DNA from: Pseudomonadota bacterium | GTDB taxonomy: Bacteria; Pseudomonadota; Alphaproteobacteria; Rhizobiales; Tepidamorphaceae | NCBI GenBank assembly: GCA_023458595.1 | Contig: JAEWYT010000121.1 | Location: forward strand, 1 to 64,000 | Direction of reading: 5' to 3' | Length of the DNA stretch: 64,000 nucleotides | Part shown: piece by piece, positions 17,151 through 26,150 of the stretch | Position numbering within the stretch: the stretch's first letter is position 1 | Layout of the letters: each line of letters starts with the position of its first letter | The notes under the pieces: generated by a model | The model's database searches: none | Told to the model about the DNA's origin: nothing | What the model saw: only the letters and a program-made list of their open reading frames with translations | Position numbers and translations under genes: made by a program

Positions 17151-18383
17151 ATGGACGACATTCCTCCTCTCAGCCTCCACGTACCCGAACCGGAGGTGCG
17201 TCCGGGCGGCGCGCCCGATTTCTCGAAGGTATCGATCCCGAAGGCCGGGTCGGTGCCGCGCCCTCCGGTGGATGTCGATCCGCGCGACATCAGGGATCTC
17301 GCCTTCTCGATCATCCGTGTTCTGAACCGGGAGGGCGAAGCGGTCGGCCCGTGGGCGGGCCTGCTCTCGAACGAGGAACTGCTCGCGGGCCTACGTGACA
17401 TGATGACGCTGCGCGCCTTCGACGCGCGCATGCTGATCGCGCAGCGCCAGGGCAAGACCTCTTTCTACATGCAGCACATGGGCGAGGAAGCGGTGAGCTG
17501 CGCGTTCCGCAAGGCGCTCGAGCCCGGCGACATGAACTTCCCGACCTATCGTCAGGCCGGCCTGCTGATCGCGGACGGCTACCCGATGGTCGACATGATG
17601 AACCAGATCTTCTCCAACGACTTCGATCCGCTCAAGGGTCGGCAGCTGCCGGTGATGTATTCGTCGAAGGAGCATGGCTTCTTCTCGATCTCCGGCAACT
17701 TGGGCACCCAGTTCGTGCAGGCCGTCGGCTGGGCTATGGCCTCGGCGATCAGCAACGACACCAGGATCGCCGCCGGCTGGATCGGCGACGGCTCTACGGC
17801 GGAGAGCGATTTCCATGCCGCGCTCGTGTTCGCCTCGACCTACCGGGCGCCGGTCGTTCTCAACATCGTCAACAATCAGTGGGCGATCTCGACATTCCAG
17901 GGCATCGCCCGCGGCGGCGCCGGCACATTCGCCGCCCGCGGCCTCGGCTTCGGCATCCCGGCGCTGCGGGTCGACGGCAACGACTACCTGGCGGTTCACG
18001 CGGTGGCCAGATGGGCCGCGGAGCGCGCCCGGCGCAATCTCGGGCCGACGCTCGTCGAATACGTCACCTACCGCGTCGGCGCGCATTCGACATCGGACGA
18101 TCCGTCCGCCTACCGGCCCAAGGACGAGTCCGAGGCCTGGCCCCTCGGCGACCCCGTCATCCGGCTCAAGAACCATCTCGTCCGTCTGGGCGCGTGGAGC
18201 GAGGAGCGGCACAAGCAGGCCGAGGCCGAGGCGATGGACAGCGTCATCGCCGCGCAGAAGGAGGCCGAGAAGCACGGCACGCTCCATTCCGGCGGCAAGC
18301 CGTCGGTGCGCGACATGTTCGAGGGCGTCTACGCCGAGATGCCGCCCCATCTCAGGCGCCAGCGCCATCAGGCCGGGATCTGA
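17151..18383 (+). CDS. bkdA1: Branched-chain 2-oxoacid dehydrogenase E1 alpha subunit
   Basis: A 410-residue thiamine-diphosphate enzyme subunit that decarboxylates the 2-oxoacids of Val, Leu and Ile. The ThDP motif runs from 'GWIGDGSTAESDFHAAL' to 'NIVNNQWAIS', and 'RVGAHSTSDDPSAYR' is the active-site loop that in eukaryotic enzymes carries regulatory serines. The N-terminal extension ('LSLHVPEPEVRPGG') is typical of the bacterial BkdA1 type and separates it from pyruvate dehydrogenase E1 alpha. It is the first gene of the operon E1a-E1b-E2-E3, with three bases to the next gene. Confidence 0.95.
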   Translation: MDDIPPLSLHVPEPEVRPGGAPDFSKVSIPKAGSVPRPPVDVDPRDIRDLAFSIIRVLNREGEAVGPWAGLLSNEELLAGLRDMMTLRAFDARMLIAQRQGKTSFYMQHMGEEAVSCAFRKALEPGDMNFPTYRQAGLLIADGYPMVDMMNQIFSNDFDPLKGRQLPVMYSSKEHGFFSISGNLGTQFVQAVGWAMASAISNDTRIAAGWIGDGSTAESDFHAALVFASTYRAPVVLNIVNNQWAISTFQGIARGGAGTFAARGLGFGIPALRVDGNDYLAVHAVARWAAERARRNLGPTLVEYVTYRVGAHSTSDDPSAYRPKDESEAWPLGDPVIRLKNHLVRLGAWSEERHKQAEAEAMDSVIAAQKEAEKHGTLHSGGKPSVRDMFEGVYAEMPPHLRRQRHQAGI

Positions 18384-18386
18384 GCC

Positions 18387-19400
18387 ATGCCGCGCATGAC
18401 CATGATCGAGGCGATCCGCTCGGCGATCGACGTGTCGATGGAAGCCGACCGGAAGGTTGTCGTTTTCGGTGAGGACGTCGGCTATTTCGGCGGCGTCTTC
18501 CGCTGCACCGCCGGTCTTCAGCAGAAATACGGCAGGACGCGTTGTTTCGACACGCCGATCAGCGAACTCGGCATCGTCGGCACCGCGATCGGCATGGCGG
18601 CCTACGGCCTGAGGCCCTGCATCGAGATCCAGTTCGCCGATTACGTCTATCCCGCCTACGACCAGATCGTCTCGGAGGCGGCGCGACTGCGCTACAGGTC
18701 CAACGGCCAGTTCACCTGTCCGATCGTCGTGCGGATGCCGGCGGGCGGCGGCATCTTCGGCGGTCAGACCCACAGCCAGAGCCCGGAAGCGCTGTTCACC
18801 CACGTCTGCGGTCTGAAGGTGGTCGTCCCGTCCAACCCGCGAGACGCCAAGGGCCTGCTGATATCTGCCATCGAGGACCCCGACCCGGTGATCTTCCTGG
18901 AGCCGAAGCGGCTCTACAACGGCCCCTTCGACGGCCATCACGAGCGCCCGGTGACGCCGTGGTCGAAGCATCCGCTCGGCGAGGTCGACGCCGGGCGTTT
19001 CGTCGTTCCGCTCGGCAAGGCCGAGGTCCGGCGCGAGGGTGGCGCCGTCACCATCCTGACCTACGGCACGATGGTCTACGTGGCGGAGGCGGCGGCGCAG
19101 GAGACCGGGATCGACGCGGAGATCATCGATCTGAGGACGCTGATGCCGCTCGACCTCGATGCGATCGTCGCCTCGGTCGGCAAGACCGGGCGCTGCGTGA
19201 TCGTGCACGAGGCGACGCTGACGTCCGGCTTCGGCGCCGAGCTCGCGGCTCTCGTCCAGGAACATTGCTTCTATCACCTCGAGGCGCCCGTCGCCCGCGT
19301 CACCGGTTGGGACACGCCGTATCCCCACGCCCAGGAATGGGACTATTTCCCCGGGCCGGGTCGCGTCGGTGAAGCGCTCGTGCGCGCGATGGAGGCCTGA
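18387..19400 (+). CDS. bkdA2: Branched-chain 2-oxoacid dehydrogenase E1 beta subunit
   Basis: A 337-residue transketolase-like beta subunit completing the E1 heterotetramer. Markers include 'VVVFGEDVGYFGGVFRCTAG', 'DTPISELGIVGTAIGMAAYG', 'QFADYVYPAYDQIVSEAAR' and the C-terminal 'VIVHEATLTSGFGAELAAL'. It abuts the E2 gene directly, so expression is tightly linked. Confidence 0.95.
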   Translation: MPRMTMIEAIRSAIDVSMEADRKVVVFGEDVGYFGGVFRCTAGLQQKYGRTRCFDTPISELGIVGTAIGMAAYGLRPCIEIQFADYVYPAYDQIVSEAARLRYRSNGQFTCPIVVRMPAGGGIFGGQTHSQSPEALFTHVCGLKVVVPSNPRDAKGLLISAIEDPDPVIFLEPKRLYNGPFDGHHERPVTPWSKHPLGEVDAGRFVVPLGKAEVRREGGAVTILTYGTMVYVAEAAAQETGIDAEIIDLRTLMPLDLDAIVASVGKTGRCVIVHEATLTSGFGAELAALVQEHCFYHLEAPVARVTGWDTPYPHAQEWDYFPGPGRVGEALVRAMEA

Positions 19401-20678
19401 ATGGGCGAGCGCATCATCAAGCTGCCGGATGTCGGTGAGGGCATCGCCGAGGCCGAGCTCGTCGAATGGCACGTGAAGGTCGGCGACCCGGTGCTCGAGG
19501 ATACGATCCTCGCCGCCGTGATGACCGACAAGGCGACGGTCGAGATTCCGTCTCCGGTGGAGGGTACGGTCGAGTGGCTCGGTGCCGAGATCGGCGAGAA
19601 GGTCGCCGTCGGCGCTCCCCTCGTGCGGCTCGTGACAAGTGGTGCGAGCGGTGCCGAGCCCCGAACCGAACCCGGAGCCGGGGAGAAGCCGGCCGTGCAG
19701 GAGCCGGCGACCGCGACCGAAACCGTGGCGGAACGGCCCGAGCCGGTGCGGAAGCCGGTATCGGGTCCAACGTCTGTCCCGACGACGGGAGCGCCGCGAC
19801 CGGCGGGCGAGAAGCCTGTCGCCTCTCCGGCGGTCCGCGGCCGGGCGCGCGAGGCTGGCATCGACCTGCGCCAGGTCGCGGGAACCGGCCCCGCCGGACG
19901 CATAACCCACGAAGACATCGACGCCTTCCTGCGCGGGGGGCCGGGTGAGGGCGCCAGGCCTGCACTCGCGCGCGACACTTCGGTCGAGGAGATCAAGGTC
20001 GTCGGGTTGCGCCGGCGCATTTCAGAGCGCATGGCGCACGCGCACGCGCACGTCGTGCCGATCACCTATGTCGAGGAGGTCGACGTCACGGAGCTCGAGG
20101 AACTCCGGGCCAAGCTCAACGCCGGCAAGCGCGCCGACCGTCCGCGCCTGACGATTCTCCCGTTCCTTATGCGGGCGATGGTCGCCGCCGTTCGCGAGCA
20201 GCCGCTCGTCAACGCGCACTACGAGGACGAGGCGGGATTGATCCGCCGCTTTGGAGGCGTCCACATCGGCATCGCCACCCAGACCGACACCGGTCTGATG
20301 GTGCCCGTCGTCCGCCACGTCGAGGCGCGCGACATCTGGGATTGCGCGGCGGAGATGGGCCGATTGTCGGATGCGGCGCGCAACGGCACGGCGACGCGAG
20401 AAGAGCTTTCCGGCTCGACGATCACGATCACCTCGCTCGGCGCCCTCGGCGGCATCGCCACCACGCCCGTGATCAACTATCCGGAAGTGGCGATCGTCGG
20501 CGTCAACAGGATGGCCGTCCGGCCGCTCTGGGATGGCAAGGAGTTCGTTCCGCGCAGGGCCATGAACCTTTCGTGCTCCTTCGATCACCGCGTCGTCGAC
20601 GGCTGGAATGCCGCCGTGTTCGTCCAGCGCCTAAAGACGCTCCTGGAAACGCCGGCGCTGATCTTCGTGGAAGGCTGA
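19401..20678 (+). CDS. bkdB: Branched-chain 2-oxoacid dehydrogenase E2 (dihydrolipoamide acyltransferase)
   Basis: A 425-residue modular protein. The N-terminal lipoyl domain has the lipoylated Lys44 in 'VMTDKATVEIPS'. A Pro/Ala/Glu-rich linker follows (~90-145), then the E3-binding domain ('ASPAVRGRAREAGIDLRQVA' followed by 'GTGPAGRITHEDID') and the catalytic acyltransferase domain with His396 and Asp400 in 'SFDHRVVDGWN'. Only one lipoyl domain is present, usual for BCKDH E2. It forms the core on which E1 and E3 assemble. Confidence 0.95.
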   Translation: MGERIIKLPDVGEGIAEAELVEWHVKVGDPVLEDTILAAVMTDKATVEIPSPVEGTVEWLGAEIGEKVAVGAPLVRLVTSGASGAEPRTEPGAGEKPAVQEPATATETVAERPEPVRKPVSGPTSVPTTGAPRPAGEKPVASPAVRGRAREAGIDLRQVAGTGPAGRITHEDIDAFLRGGPGEGARPALARDTSVEEIKVVGLRRRISERMAHAHAHVVPITYVEEVDVTELEELRAKLNAGKRADRPRLTILPFLMRAMVAAVREQPLVNAHYEDEAGLIRRFGGVHIGIATQTDTGLMVPVVRHVEARDIWDCAAEMGRLSDAARNGTATREELSGSTITITSLGALGGIATTPVINYPEVAIVGVNRMAVRPLWDGKEFVPRRAMNLSCSFDHRVVDGWNAAVFVQRLKTLLETPALIFVEG

Positions 20679-20687
20679 GAGACGACG

Positions 20688-22082
20688 ATGAACGAGATCA
20701 CCTGCTCACTCCTCGTCATCGGCGCCGGCCCCGGCGGCTATGTGTGCGCGATCCGCGCGGGTCAGCTCGGGATCGACACGATGATCGTCGAGAAAGGTAA
20801 GCCGGGCGGCACATGCCTCAATGTCGGCTGCATTCCCTCCAAGGCGCTGATCCACGCCGCCGAGGAATTCGAGAAGGCCGTACGCTGGTCGACCGCTTCG
20901 GACCCGCTCGGCATTTCCGTCACCGGACCGAACGTCGATCTGAAGAAGACGGTTGCCTGGAAGGACCACATCGTCGGCCGCCTCAACAACGGCGTCGCGG
21001 GACTCCTGAAGAAAGCCGGAGTGAAATCGGTCCACGGCCACGCCCGTTTCCGAGACGGCAAGACGGTCGCCGTCGAGACCGAGACCGGCGTGCAGGTCAT
21101 CAAGGCGCGGACCATCGTCATAGCCACGGGTTCGGAACCGGTTGCCCTCCCGGATCTGCCTTTTGGTGGCACGGTGATCTCCTCGACGGAGGCGCTGGCT
21201 TTGACGGCGCAGCCCAAGACGCTCGCAGTCGTCGGCGGCGGCTATATCGGCCTCGAACTCGGCATGGCCTTCGCGAAGCTCGGCACCGACGTGACGATCG
21301 TGGAGGCCGAGTCCCGTATTCTGCCGCTCTACGATGCCGAGCTGACCCGCCCGGTCGTGAAGCGACTGAACGAGCTTGGCGTGACGACGGTGACTGGCGC
21401 GCGGGCGCGCGGGCTGTCGGGAAGGAAGGACGCACTGATCGTCGACGCCGCGGATGGTGAAAGACGCATTCCAGCGGAGAAAGTGCTGGTCACGGTCGGC
21501 CGCCGGCCGGTGACCGAGGGCTGGGGGCTGGAGGAAATCGATCTCGACATGGCCGGCCGGTTCCTGCGGATCGACGACCAGTGCCGTACTTCCATGCGCG
21601 GCGTCTATGCGATCGGAGACGTGACCGGCGAGCCGATGCTCGCCCATCGTGCCATGGCGCAGGGCGAGATGGTCGCCGAGATCGTTGCCGGCAGACGTCG
21701 AAGTTGGGACGTCCGAGCGATCCCCGCGATCTGCTTCACCGATCCGGAGATCGTCTCGGTCGGATCGTCGCCCGACGAGGCGCGCGCGGCGGGACGCGAG
21801 ATCAAGGTCGGCCAGTTCCCTTTCAGCGCCAACGGGCGCGCCATGACCCGGCTCGCCGAGGACGGCTTCGTGCGCGTCGTCGCGCGCGCCGACAACCATC
21901 TGGTTCTCGGTATTCAGGCCGTCGGGCAGGGCGTGTCCGAACTTTCGGCTGCGTTCGGCCTGGCTATCGAGATGGGCGCGCGGCTCGAGGACATCGCCGG
22001 CACGATACACGCACATCCCACCCAAGGCGAAGGTTTCCAGGAAGCCGCCCTCAAGGCGCTCGGCCACGCAGTTCACATATAG
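20688..22082 (+). CDS. lpdA: Dihydrolipoyl dehydrogenase (E3)
   Basis: A 464-residue flavoprotein disulfide reductase that reoxidises the lipoyl group with NAD+. FAD site 'VIGAGPGGYVCAIRAGQ', redox-active Cys43 and Cys48 in 'GGTCLNVGCIPSK', NAD site 'VVGGGYIGLELGMAFA', second FAD motif 'VYAIGDVTGEPMLAHRAMAQ' and the C-terminal active-site His in 'HAHPTQGEG' are all present. It is the last gene of the bkd operon and is probably dedicated to it. Confidence 0.95.
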   Translation: MNEITCSLLVIGAGPGGYVCAIRAGQLGIDTMIVEKGKPGGTCLNVGCIPSKALIHAAEEFEKAVRWSTASDPLGISVTGPNVDLKKTVAWKDHIVGRLNNGVAGLLKKAGVKSVHGHARFRDGKTVAVETETGVQVIKARTIVIATGSEPVALPDLPFGGTVISSTEALALTAQPKTLAVVGGGYIGLELGMAFAKLGTDVTIVEAESRILPLYDAELTRPVVKRLNELGVTTVTGARARGLSGRKDALIVDAADGERRIPAEKVLVTVGRRPVTEGWGLEEIDLDMAGRFLRIDDQCRTSMRGVYAIGDVTGEPMLAHRAMAQGEMVAEIVAGRRRSWDVRAIPAICFTDPEIVSVGSSPDEARAAGREIKVGQFPFSANGRAMTRLAEDGFVRVVARADNHLVLGIQAVGQGVSELSAAFGLAIEMGARLEDIAGTIHAHPTQGEGFQEAALKALGHAVHI

Positions 22083-22327
22083 CCGAGTGCGGATATGCGC
22101 GGGCCGGCCCTGTCATCGGCTGCCACGGGCTTGTATTCGGCCGACGCCGTTTCCTGCGGATATCTACGGCCATCCAGCCAATGCGAACGCCATTGTCTTC
22201 GGCCAAGCCGTCTGCCTGGCGGACAGTCGCCCGATAGGAACTGCCTTGCGGTTAGAAATCGGTCTTTCCTTTCCGGATCGAATGCCGTTAGACGGCGGGA
22301 AACCGCGAGCGAGGCGAGGGGGAGGAG

Positions 22328-22852
22328 ATGGCGAGGATCGGGTATTGTGACGTCGACGGCCCGGAGCGCGAGACGATCGCCGCCGATATCGTCGCGCAGC
22401 GGGGCAGTTTTCCGCATCTCTACCGCATGCTGCTGCACAGCCCTTCCGTTGCCGCGGGCTGGCTCACCTATCTGACCGCGATCCGGCAGCAGACGAGCCT
22501 TCCGGGCGATCTTAGGGAACTCGTCATCATGCGCGTCGCCATCCTGAACGACGCGCCCTACGAGGCCGAGCAGCACGCCCCGATCGCCCTGGCCGAAGGC
22601 ATGACGCCGGCGCAGCTCGGCGAACTCGCCGAATGGGAAGGCTCCGCGCTGTTCGATGACCGGCAGCGCGCGGTCCTCGCCCTGACCGATGCCATGACCC
22701 GCAACGTCCACGTGGACGAAGCCATCTTCGCCGCCGCGCGTGCGCAGTTCGATGAAAGGCTGATGGTGGAGCTCGTCGCCACGGTCGCCGCCTACAACAT
22801 GGTCTCGCGTTTTCTCGAAGCCTTGGAGGTCCGGGGCAGCGACCCCGTCTAG
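22328..22852 (+). CDS. Carboxymuconolactone decarboxylase / AhpD-like protein
   Basis: A 174-residue all-alpha protein of the CMD/AhpD family ('LRELVIMRVAILNDAPYEAE' then 'QHAPIALAEGMT'). The Glu79/Glu81...His83 region corresponds to the conserved acid/histidine patch; the CxxC of AhpD peroxidase partners is absent, so a decarboxylase-like or unknown role is more likely. It sits 157 bases upstream of a TRAP transporter and probably belongs to the catabolic cluster. A strong GAGGGGGAGGAG ribosome site precedes the ATG. Confidence 0.85.
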   Translation: MARIGYCDVDGPERETIAADIVAQRGSFPHLYRMLLHSPSVAAGWLTYLTAIRQQTSLPGDLRELVIMRVAILNDAPYEAEQHAPIALAEGMTPAQLGELAEWEGSALFDDRQRAVLALTDAMTRNVHVDEAIFAAARAQFDERLMVELVATVAAYNMVSRFLEALEVRGSDPV

Positions 22853-22883
22853 CGCTCCGTGAGCGGACGGCGGGGGCCGTAAC

Positions 22884-22927
22884 GTCCCGTCCCGGCGGTC
22901 GGGACAGGTTTGTCCGCCAGGCGGACA
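22884..22927 (+). promoter_or_regulatory. Twin palindromes upstream of the TRAP operon (probable operator)
   Basis: TGTCCGCC-A-GGCGGACA (22911-22927) is a perfect 8-bp inverted repeat with a one-base centre, a form typical of IclR- or GntR-family operators. Just before it, GTCCCG-N10-CGGGAC (22884-22905) is a second perfect repeat. They lie ~80 bases before the TRAP small permease gene, in non-coding sequence. The IclR regulator encoded at 29681-30475 in the same cluster is the obvious candidate protein, by inference. Confidence 0.6.
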
Positions 22928-23008
22928 TTCCGCTGATTCCTCTGTCTGGCGCGTGAACCGCCGTCCTAGCCTTGGCTCAACAAACGACAAGACTTCAGCG
23001 AGGGGAGA

Positions 23009-23629
23009 ATGAACGCGCCCGGGCGAGAACGGCCGGAATCGCTCGCCGATCCCGCGGTCGAGACAGGGGCCGCCCGTGCCGGCAGCCTCGCGACGTATTT
23101 CATCGGGAGCGGGATCGACCCGCTGACCGGCGCGCGCCTGTCCCGGGCCGAGCGTTTCTCGAACGCCGTGATGTCGACGCTGCTCCTCGTTGCGGCCGGC
23201 TTCTTCGTCGCGGGCGCGGCCGTCACCATCGCCGACGTTCTGGCGAGGGCGCTGTTTTCCTCCAATGTCGATTCGGCGATCGAGCTGACCACGCTGTTCG
23301 TCGGCCTCGGCGCCCTCCTCAGCATGCCGACCTGCTTTGCCGGGCTGGAGCACGTCACCGCGAAGATGATCAGCGAGTTCCTGTCGGGCCGCAGCGGCGC
23401 TGTCCTGACGGTGTTCGGAGCCCTGCTTTCGATCGCTTTCGTGGTGCTCCTCTTCGTTTTTTCGGTCCAGAGCGCATGGGAGAAAGCCGGCAGCCTCCAG
23501 GCCACTCCCGACATCGGGCTGAGGGTTTCGACGCTCTGGATCGTCGTCGCGGCGGCGCTCGGCCTTGCGGTTCTGGCGGCGTTCCGCGGATTGCTTGCCG
23601 CGCTCGGGCGGGGCAAACCGAATGGATAG
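23009..23629 (+). CDS. dctQ: TRAP transporter small permease (DctQ family)
   Basis: A 206-residue membrane protein with four hydrophobic helices after a ~60-residue polar N-terminus, the DctQ layout. 'LVAAGFFVAGAAVTIADVLA' and 'ELTTLFVGLGALLSMPTCFA' are typical segments. Its stop overlaps the start of the large permease by eight bases. It forms, with DctM, a sodium-coupled high-affinity uptake system for an organic acid, here probably the aromatic substrate of the downstream enzymes. Confidence 0.9.
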   Translation: MNAPGRERPESLADPAVETGAARAGSLATYFIGSGIDPLTGARLSRAERFSNAVMSTLLLVAAGFFVAGAAVTIADVLARALFSSNVDSAIELTTLFVGLGALLSMPTCFAGLEHVTAKMISEFLSGRSGAVLTVFGALLSIAFVVLLFVFSVQSAWEKAGSLQATPDIGLRVSTLWIVVAAALGLAVLAAFRGLLAALGRGKPNG

Positions 23630-24926
23630 CGGTCTGCTGATCGGCGGGACCGGCTTCGCCGTCACCATCGCGTTGATCATGCTGGAGGTCCCCGTCGGCG
23701 CGGCGATGGGCCTGGTCGGGCTCGCGGGCTGCGCCTGGATCATCGGCACCGGCGGCGTCGCCGCGATCGGCGCGACGACGCTGTGGGATTCGCTGACCAA
23801 CTACACGCTGTCCGTCCTGCCCCTTTTCGTGCTGATGGGGAACCTCGCGGCCAAGAGCGGTCTGTCGGGCCGTCTCTACCGTTCGATGCGTACGCTGATC
23901 GGCCACCGCCAGGGCGGTCTCGCGCTCGCCACCATCGGGGCCTCGGCCGGGTTCGGCATGATCTCCGGCTCCTCGCTGGCGACCACGGCGACAATGAGCC
24001 GTATCGCCATGCCGGAGATGCAGGCTGCCGGCTATACCAAGTCGCTGGCCTCCGGCACGGTCGCCGCCGGCGGGACGCTCGGCATCCTGATCCCGCCATC
24101 CACCGTCCTCGTCATCTATGCGTTTCTCGCCGAGCAGTCGATCAAGAGCCTTCTGCTCGCCACCTTCGGGCCGATCGCGATCGCCGTCGGGCTCTATTGC
24201 CTCGCCGTGTTCCTGCCGCTGCTGTTCGGCTGGGCGACGGCGCCGCGCATCGTGCGGGCCTCGGGCCCGGAGCGTTTGGCGGCTTTCGGCGATCTGGCGC
24301 CGCCGGTGGGCATATTCGCGCTTATCATGGGTGGGCTCTACTCCGGCGTCTTCACAGCCAACGAGACCGCCGCGATCGGCGTCGGCCTCGTGCTCGTCTA
24401 CGGTCTTGTCTCCCGCCAGCTCGACATGGCCGGCCTCCTGTCGGCGGCCGCGGACACCGCGCGCACCTGCGGCGCGCTGTATCTGGTCGTCATCGGCGCC
24501 AATCTCTTCAACTTCTTTCTGGCTCTGAGCGGGCTGCCGTTTTCTCTGACCTCCCTGTTCGGCGATCTCGTCGCCAACCCGATCCTGCTGATCGTCGTCA
24601 TGACGGTTGCCTACCTGCTGCTCGGCAGTCTGATGGATTCACTCGCCATGCTGCTGCTGACGGTACCGCTGTTCGTGCCGATCGCGCGGGCCGCGGGCAT
24701 CGATCTCGTCTGGTTCGGCATCTACGCCGTGATGGTCGTGGAAATGGGTCTGATCACGCCGCCCGTCGGCATGAACCTTTTCGTGATCAAGGCGAGTTAC
24801 GGCGACGTCCGCCTCATCGAGATGTGGCGAGGCGTCCTTCCTTTCGTCGTCGCCGATCTCTTCCGCATCGCGATCGTCATCGCCTTTCCGGCACTCGTTC
24901 TCTGGCTGCCGCAACACGCTCACTGA
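23622..24926 (+). CDS. dctM: TRAP transporter large permease (DctM family)
   Basis: A 434-residue protein with about twelve hydrophobic segments. The DctM signatures 'VLPLFVLMGNLAAKSGLSGR', 'SGSSLATTATMSRIAMPEM' and 'AAGGTLGILIPPSTVLVIYA' are clear. The start at 23622 is the ATG within the dctQ stop region and gives the normal N-terminus. It carries the transport pathway. Confidence 0.93.
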   Translation: MDSGLLIGGTGFAVTIALIMLEVPVGAAMGLVGLAGCAWIIGTGGVAAIGATTLWDSLTNYTLSVLPLFVLMGNLAAKSGLSGRLYRSMRTLIGHRQGGLALATIGASAGFGMISGSSLATTATMSRIAMPEMQAAGYTKSLASGTVAAGGTLGILIPPSTVLVIYAFLAEQSIKSLLLATFGPIAIAVGLYCLAVFLPLLFGWATAPRIVRASGPERLAAFGDLAPPVGIFALIMGGLYSGVFTANETAAIGVGLVLVYGLVSRQLDMAGLLSAAADTARTCGALYLVVIGANLFNFFLALSGLPFSLTSLFGDLVANPILLIVVMTVAYLLLGSLMDSLAMLLLTVPLFVPIARAAGIDLVWFGIYAVMVVEMGLITPPVGMNLFVIKASYGDVRLIEMWRGVLPFVVADLFRIAIVIAFPALVLWLPQHAH

Positions 24927-24958
24927 CCAACGCCCGCGGGCAACAACAGGAGGAAGCA

Positions 24959-25993
24959 ATGACCGTAGTCACCCGAAGTTTCAGAAGGGCCGTTCCCGCC
25001 GCTCTTGCACTTGCTGCGGCCATCGGTACGGGATTCGCCTCCGGAGCAGATGCGCGTGAGATGCGCGTGTCGAGCTGGGAACCCGAGCAGGGCTTCTATT
25101 CGAGCAAGGTCATCCAGGCCTGGATCGATCAGATCAATCCGAAACTGAGCGAAGGCGTCTCCTTCAAGCTCTATCCGGGCGCAATCCTCGGTTCACCGCC
25201 CGCCCAGCAGGAACTGGTGCGCAAGGGTGTCGCCGATGTAGCCCTGATCGGCCCGACCTATACGCCCGGCGTCTTTCCTCGGACCACTGTCGTCGAGGTC
25301 CCCGGCATCGCACCGTCGAGCGCCGCGGGCACGGACGTCCTGCAGACGCTCCTCGACGAGGGCCTGCTCGGCGACGAATACAAGGACTTCAAGGTCATCG
25401 GCCTCTTCTCGACCAGCGGCTACAATCCGTTCATGCACGACCGGCCGGTCAGGATGCCCGAGGACATCAAGGGCATGAAGCTGCGCACGCCGTCCCAGTT
25501 CATGGCGACCTTGCTCGCCATGTTCGGCGCCAGCGGCGTCAGCATGCCCGCGCCGCAGGTCTACGAGTCGCTCGAGCGCAATGTCGTCGACGGTGCGATG
25601 TGGACGTTCGACGCCTACACGACGTTCCGCCTCTACGAGACCGCACCCAACATCACGATGCTGAAGCTGTCGGCAAACCCGTTGGCCATCGTGATGAACA
25701 AGCAGGTCTACGAGGGCCTCCCGGAACCCGACCGCGCGGCGATCGACTCGCTTTCGGGGCGCGCCTTCGCCGACTGGGTCGCGCCGATCATCGACGGTTA
25801 CGACCAGGAGCAGAGCGCCGCGATGTCGAAGAAGGAGGGGGTGACGTTCGTCGTTCCCGACGAAGCGGAGAGCGCGGCCTGGAAGAAGGCGTACGAAGGC
25901 GCGCCGCAAGCCTGGCTGGACTCCCGCAAGGAGCTCGGCATCGACGCCGCGGCTGTCCTCGACAGGGCCCGCGAGATCTCCGCGAAGCACTAG
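24959..25993 (+). CDS. dctP: TRAP transporter substrate-binding protein (DctP family)
   Basis: A 344-residue periplasmic binding protein with a signal peptide (~1-32, ending 'GADA'). It keeps DctP-fold features: 'PGAILGSPPAQQELVRKGVA' and 'VRMPEDIKGMKLRTPSQFMA', whose Arg normally forms a salt bridge with the carboxylate of the ligand. A strong AGGAGGAAG ribosome site precedes the start. The ligand is therefore probably a carboxylate, in line with the aromatic-acid genes that follow. Confidence 0.92.
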   Translation: MTVVTRSFRRAVPAALALAAAIGTGFASGADAREMRVSSWEPEQGFYSSKVIQAWIDQINPKLSEGVSFKLYPGAILGSPPAQQELVRKGVADVALIGPTYTPGVFPRTTVVEVPGIAPSSAAGTDVLQTLLDEGLLGDEYKDFKVIGLFSTSGYNPFMHDRPVRMPEDIKGMKLRTPSQFMATLLAMFGASGVSMPAPQVYESLERNVVDGAMWTFDAYTTFRLYETAPNITMLKLSANPLAIVMNKQVYEGLPEPDRAAIDSLSGRAFADWVAPIIDGYDQEQSAAMSKKEGVTFVVPDEAESAAWKKAYEGAPQAWLDSRKELGIDAAAVLDRAREISAKH

Positions 25994-26006
25994 CCAGGGA
26001 CGAGAA

Positions 26007-26055
26007 GCATGGACAGCCTTCCTGGCCTTCTTGCCGGATCACGGGCTGTCCATGC
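26007..26055 (+). repeat. Perfect 12-bp inverted repeat after the TRAP genes
   Basis: GCATGGACAGCC (26007-26018) and GGCTGTCCATGC (26044-26055) can pair in a 12-bp stem with a 25-base loop. A second, overlapping pair, GCCAGG (25993-25998) with CCTGGC (26021-26026), is mutually exclusive with it. No U-tract follows. It may stabilise the transporter mRNA, attenuate readthrough to the dioxygenase gene, or bind a regulator. Confidence 0.5.
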
Positions 26056-26150
26056 ATCGGACACCCCCGCATCGGCTCTTCCCGAACCGGCCGGGCGCGG
26101 TAGTGTTTATCGAACGATGGCAAGTCAGCCATGAAACCCGGGAGGCGGTG

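Noticed and set aside
22083..22327. Repeat or small RNA in the gap between lpdA and the CMD-like gene
   Set aside because: Several short open frames exist but no stable hairpin, terminator or recognisable RNA fold was seen.
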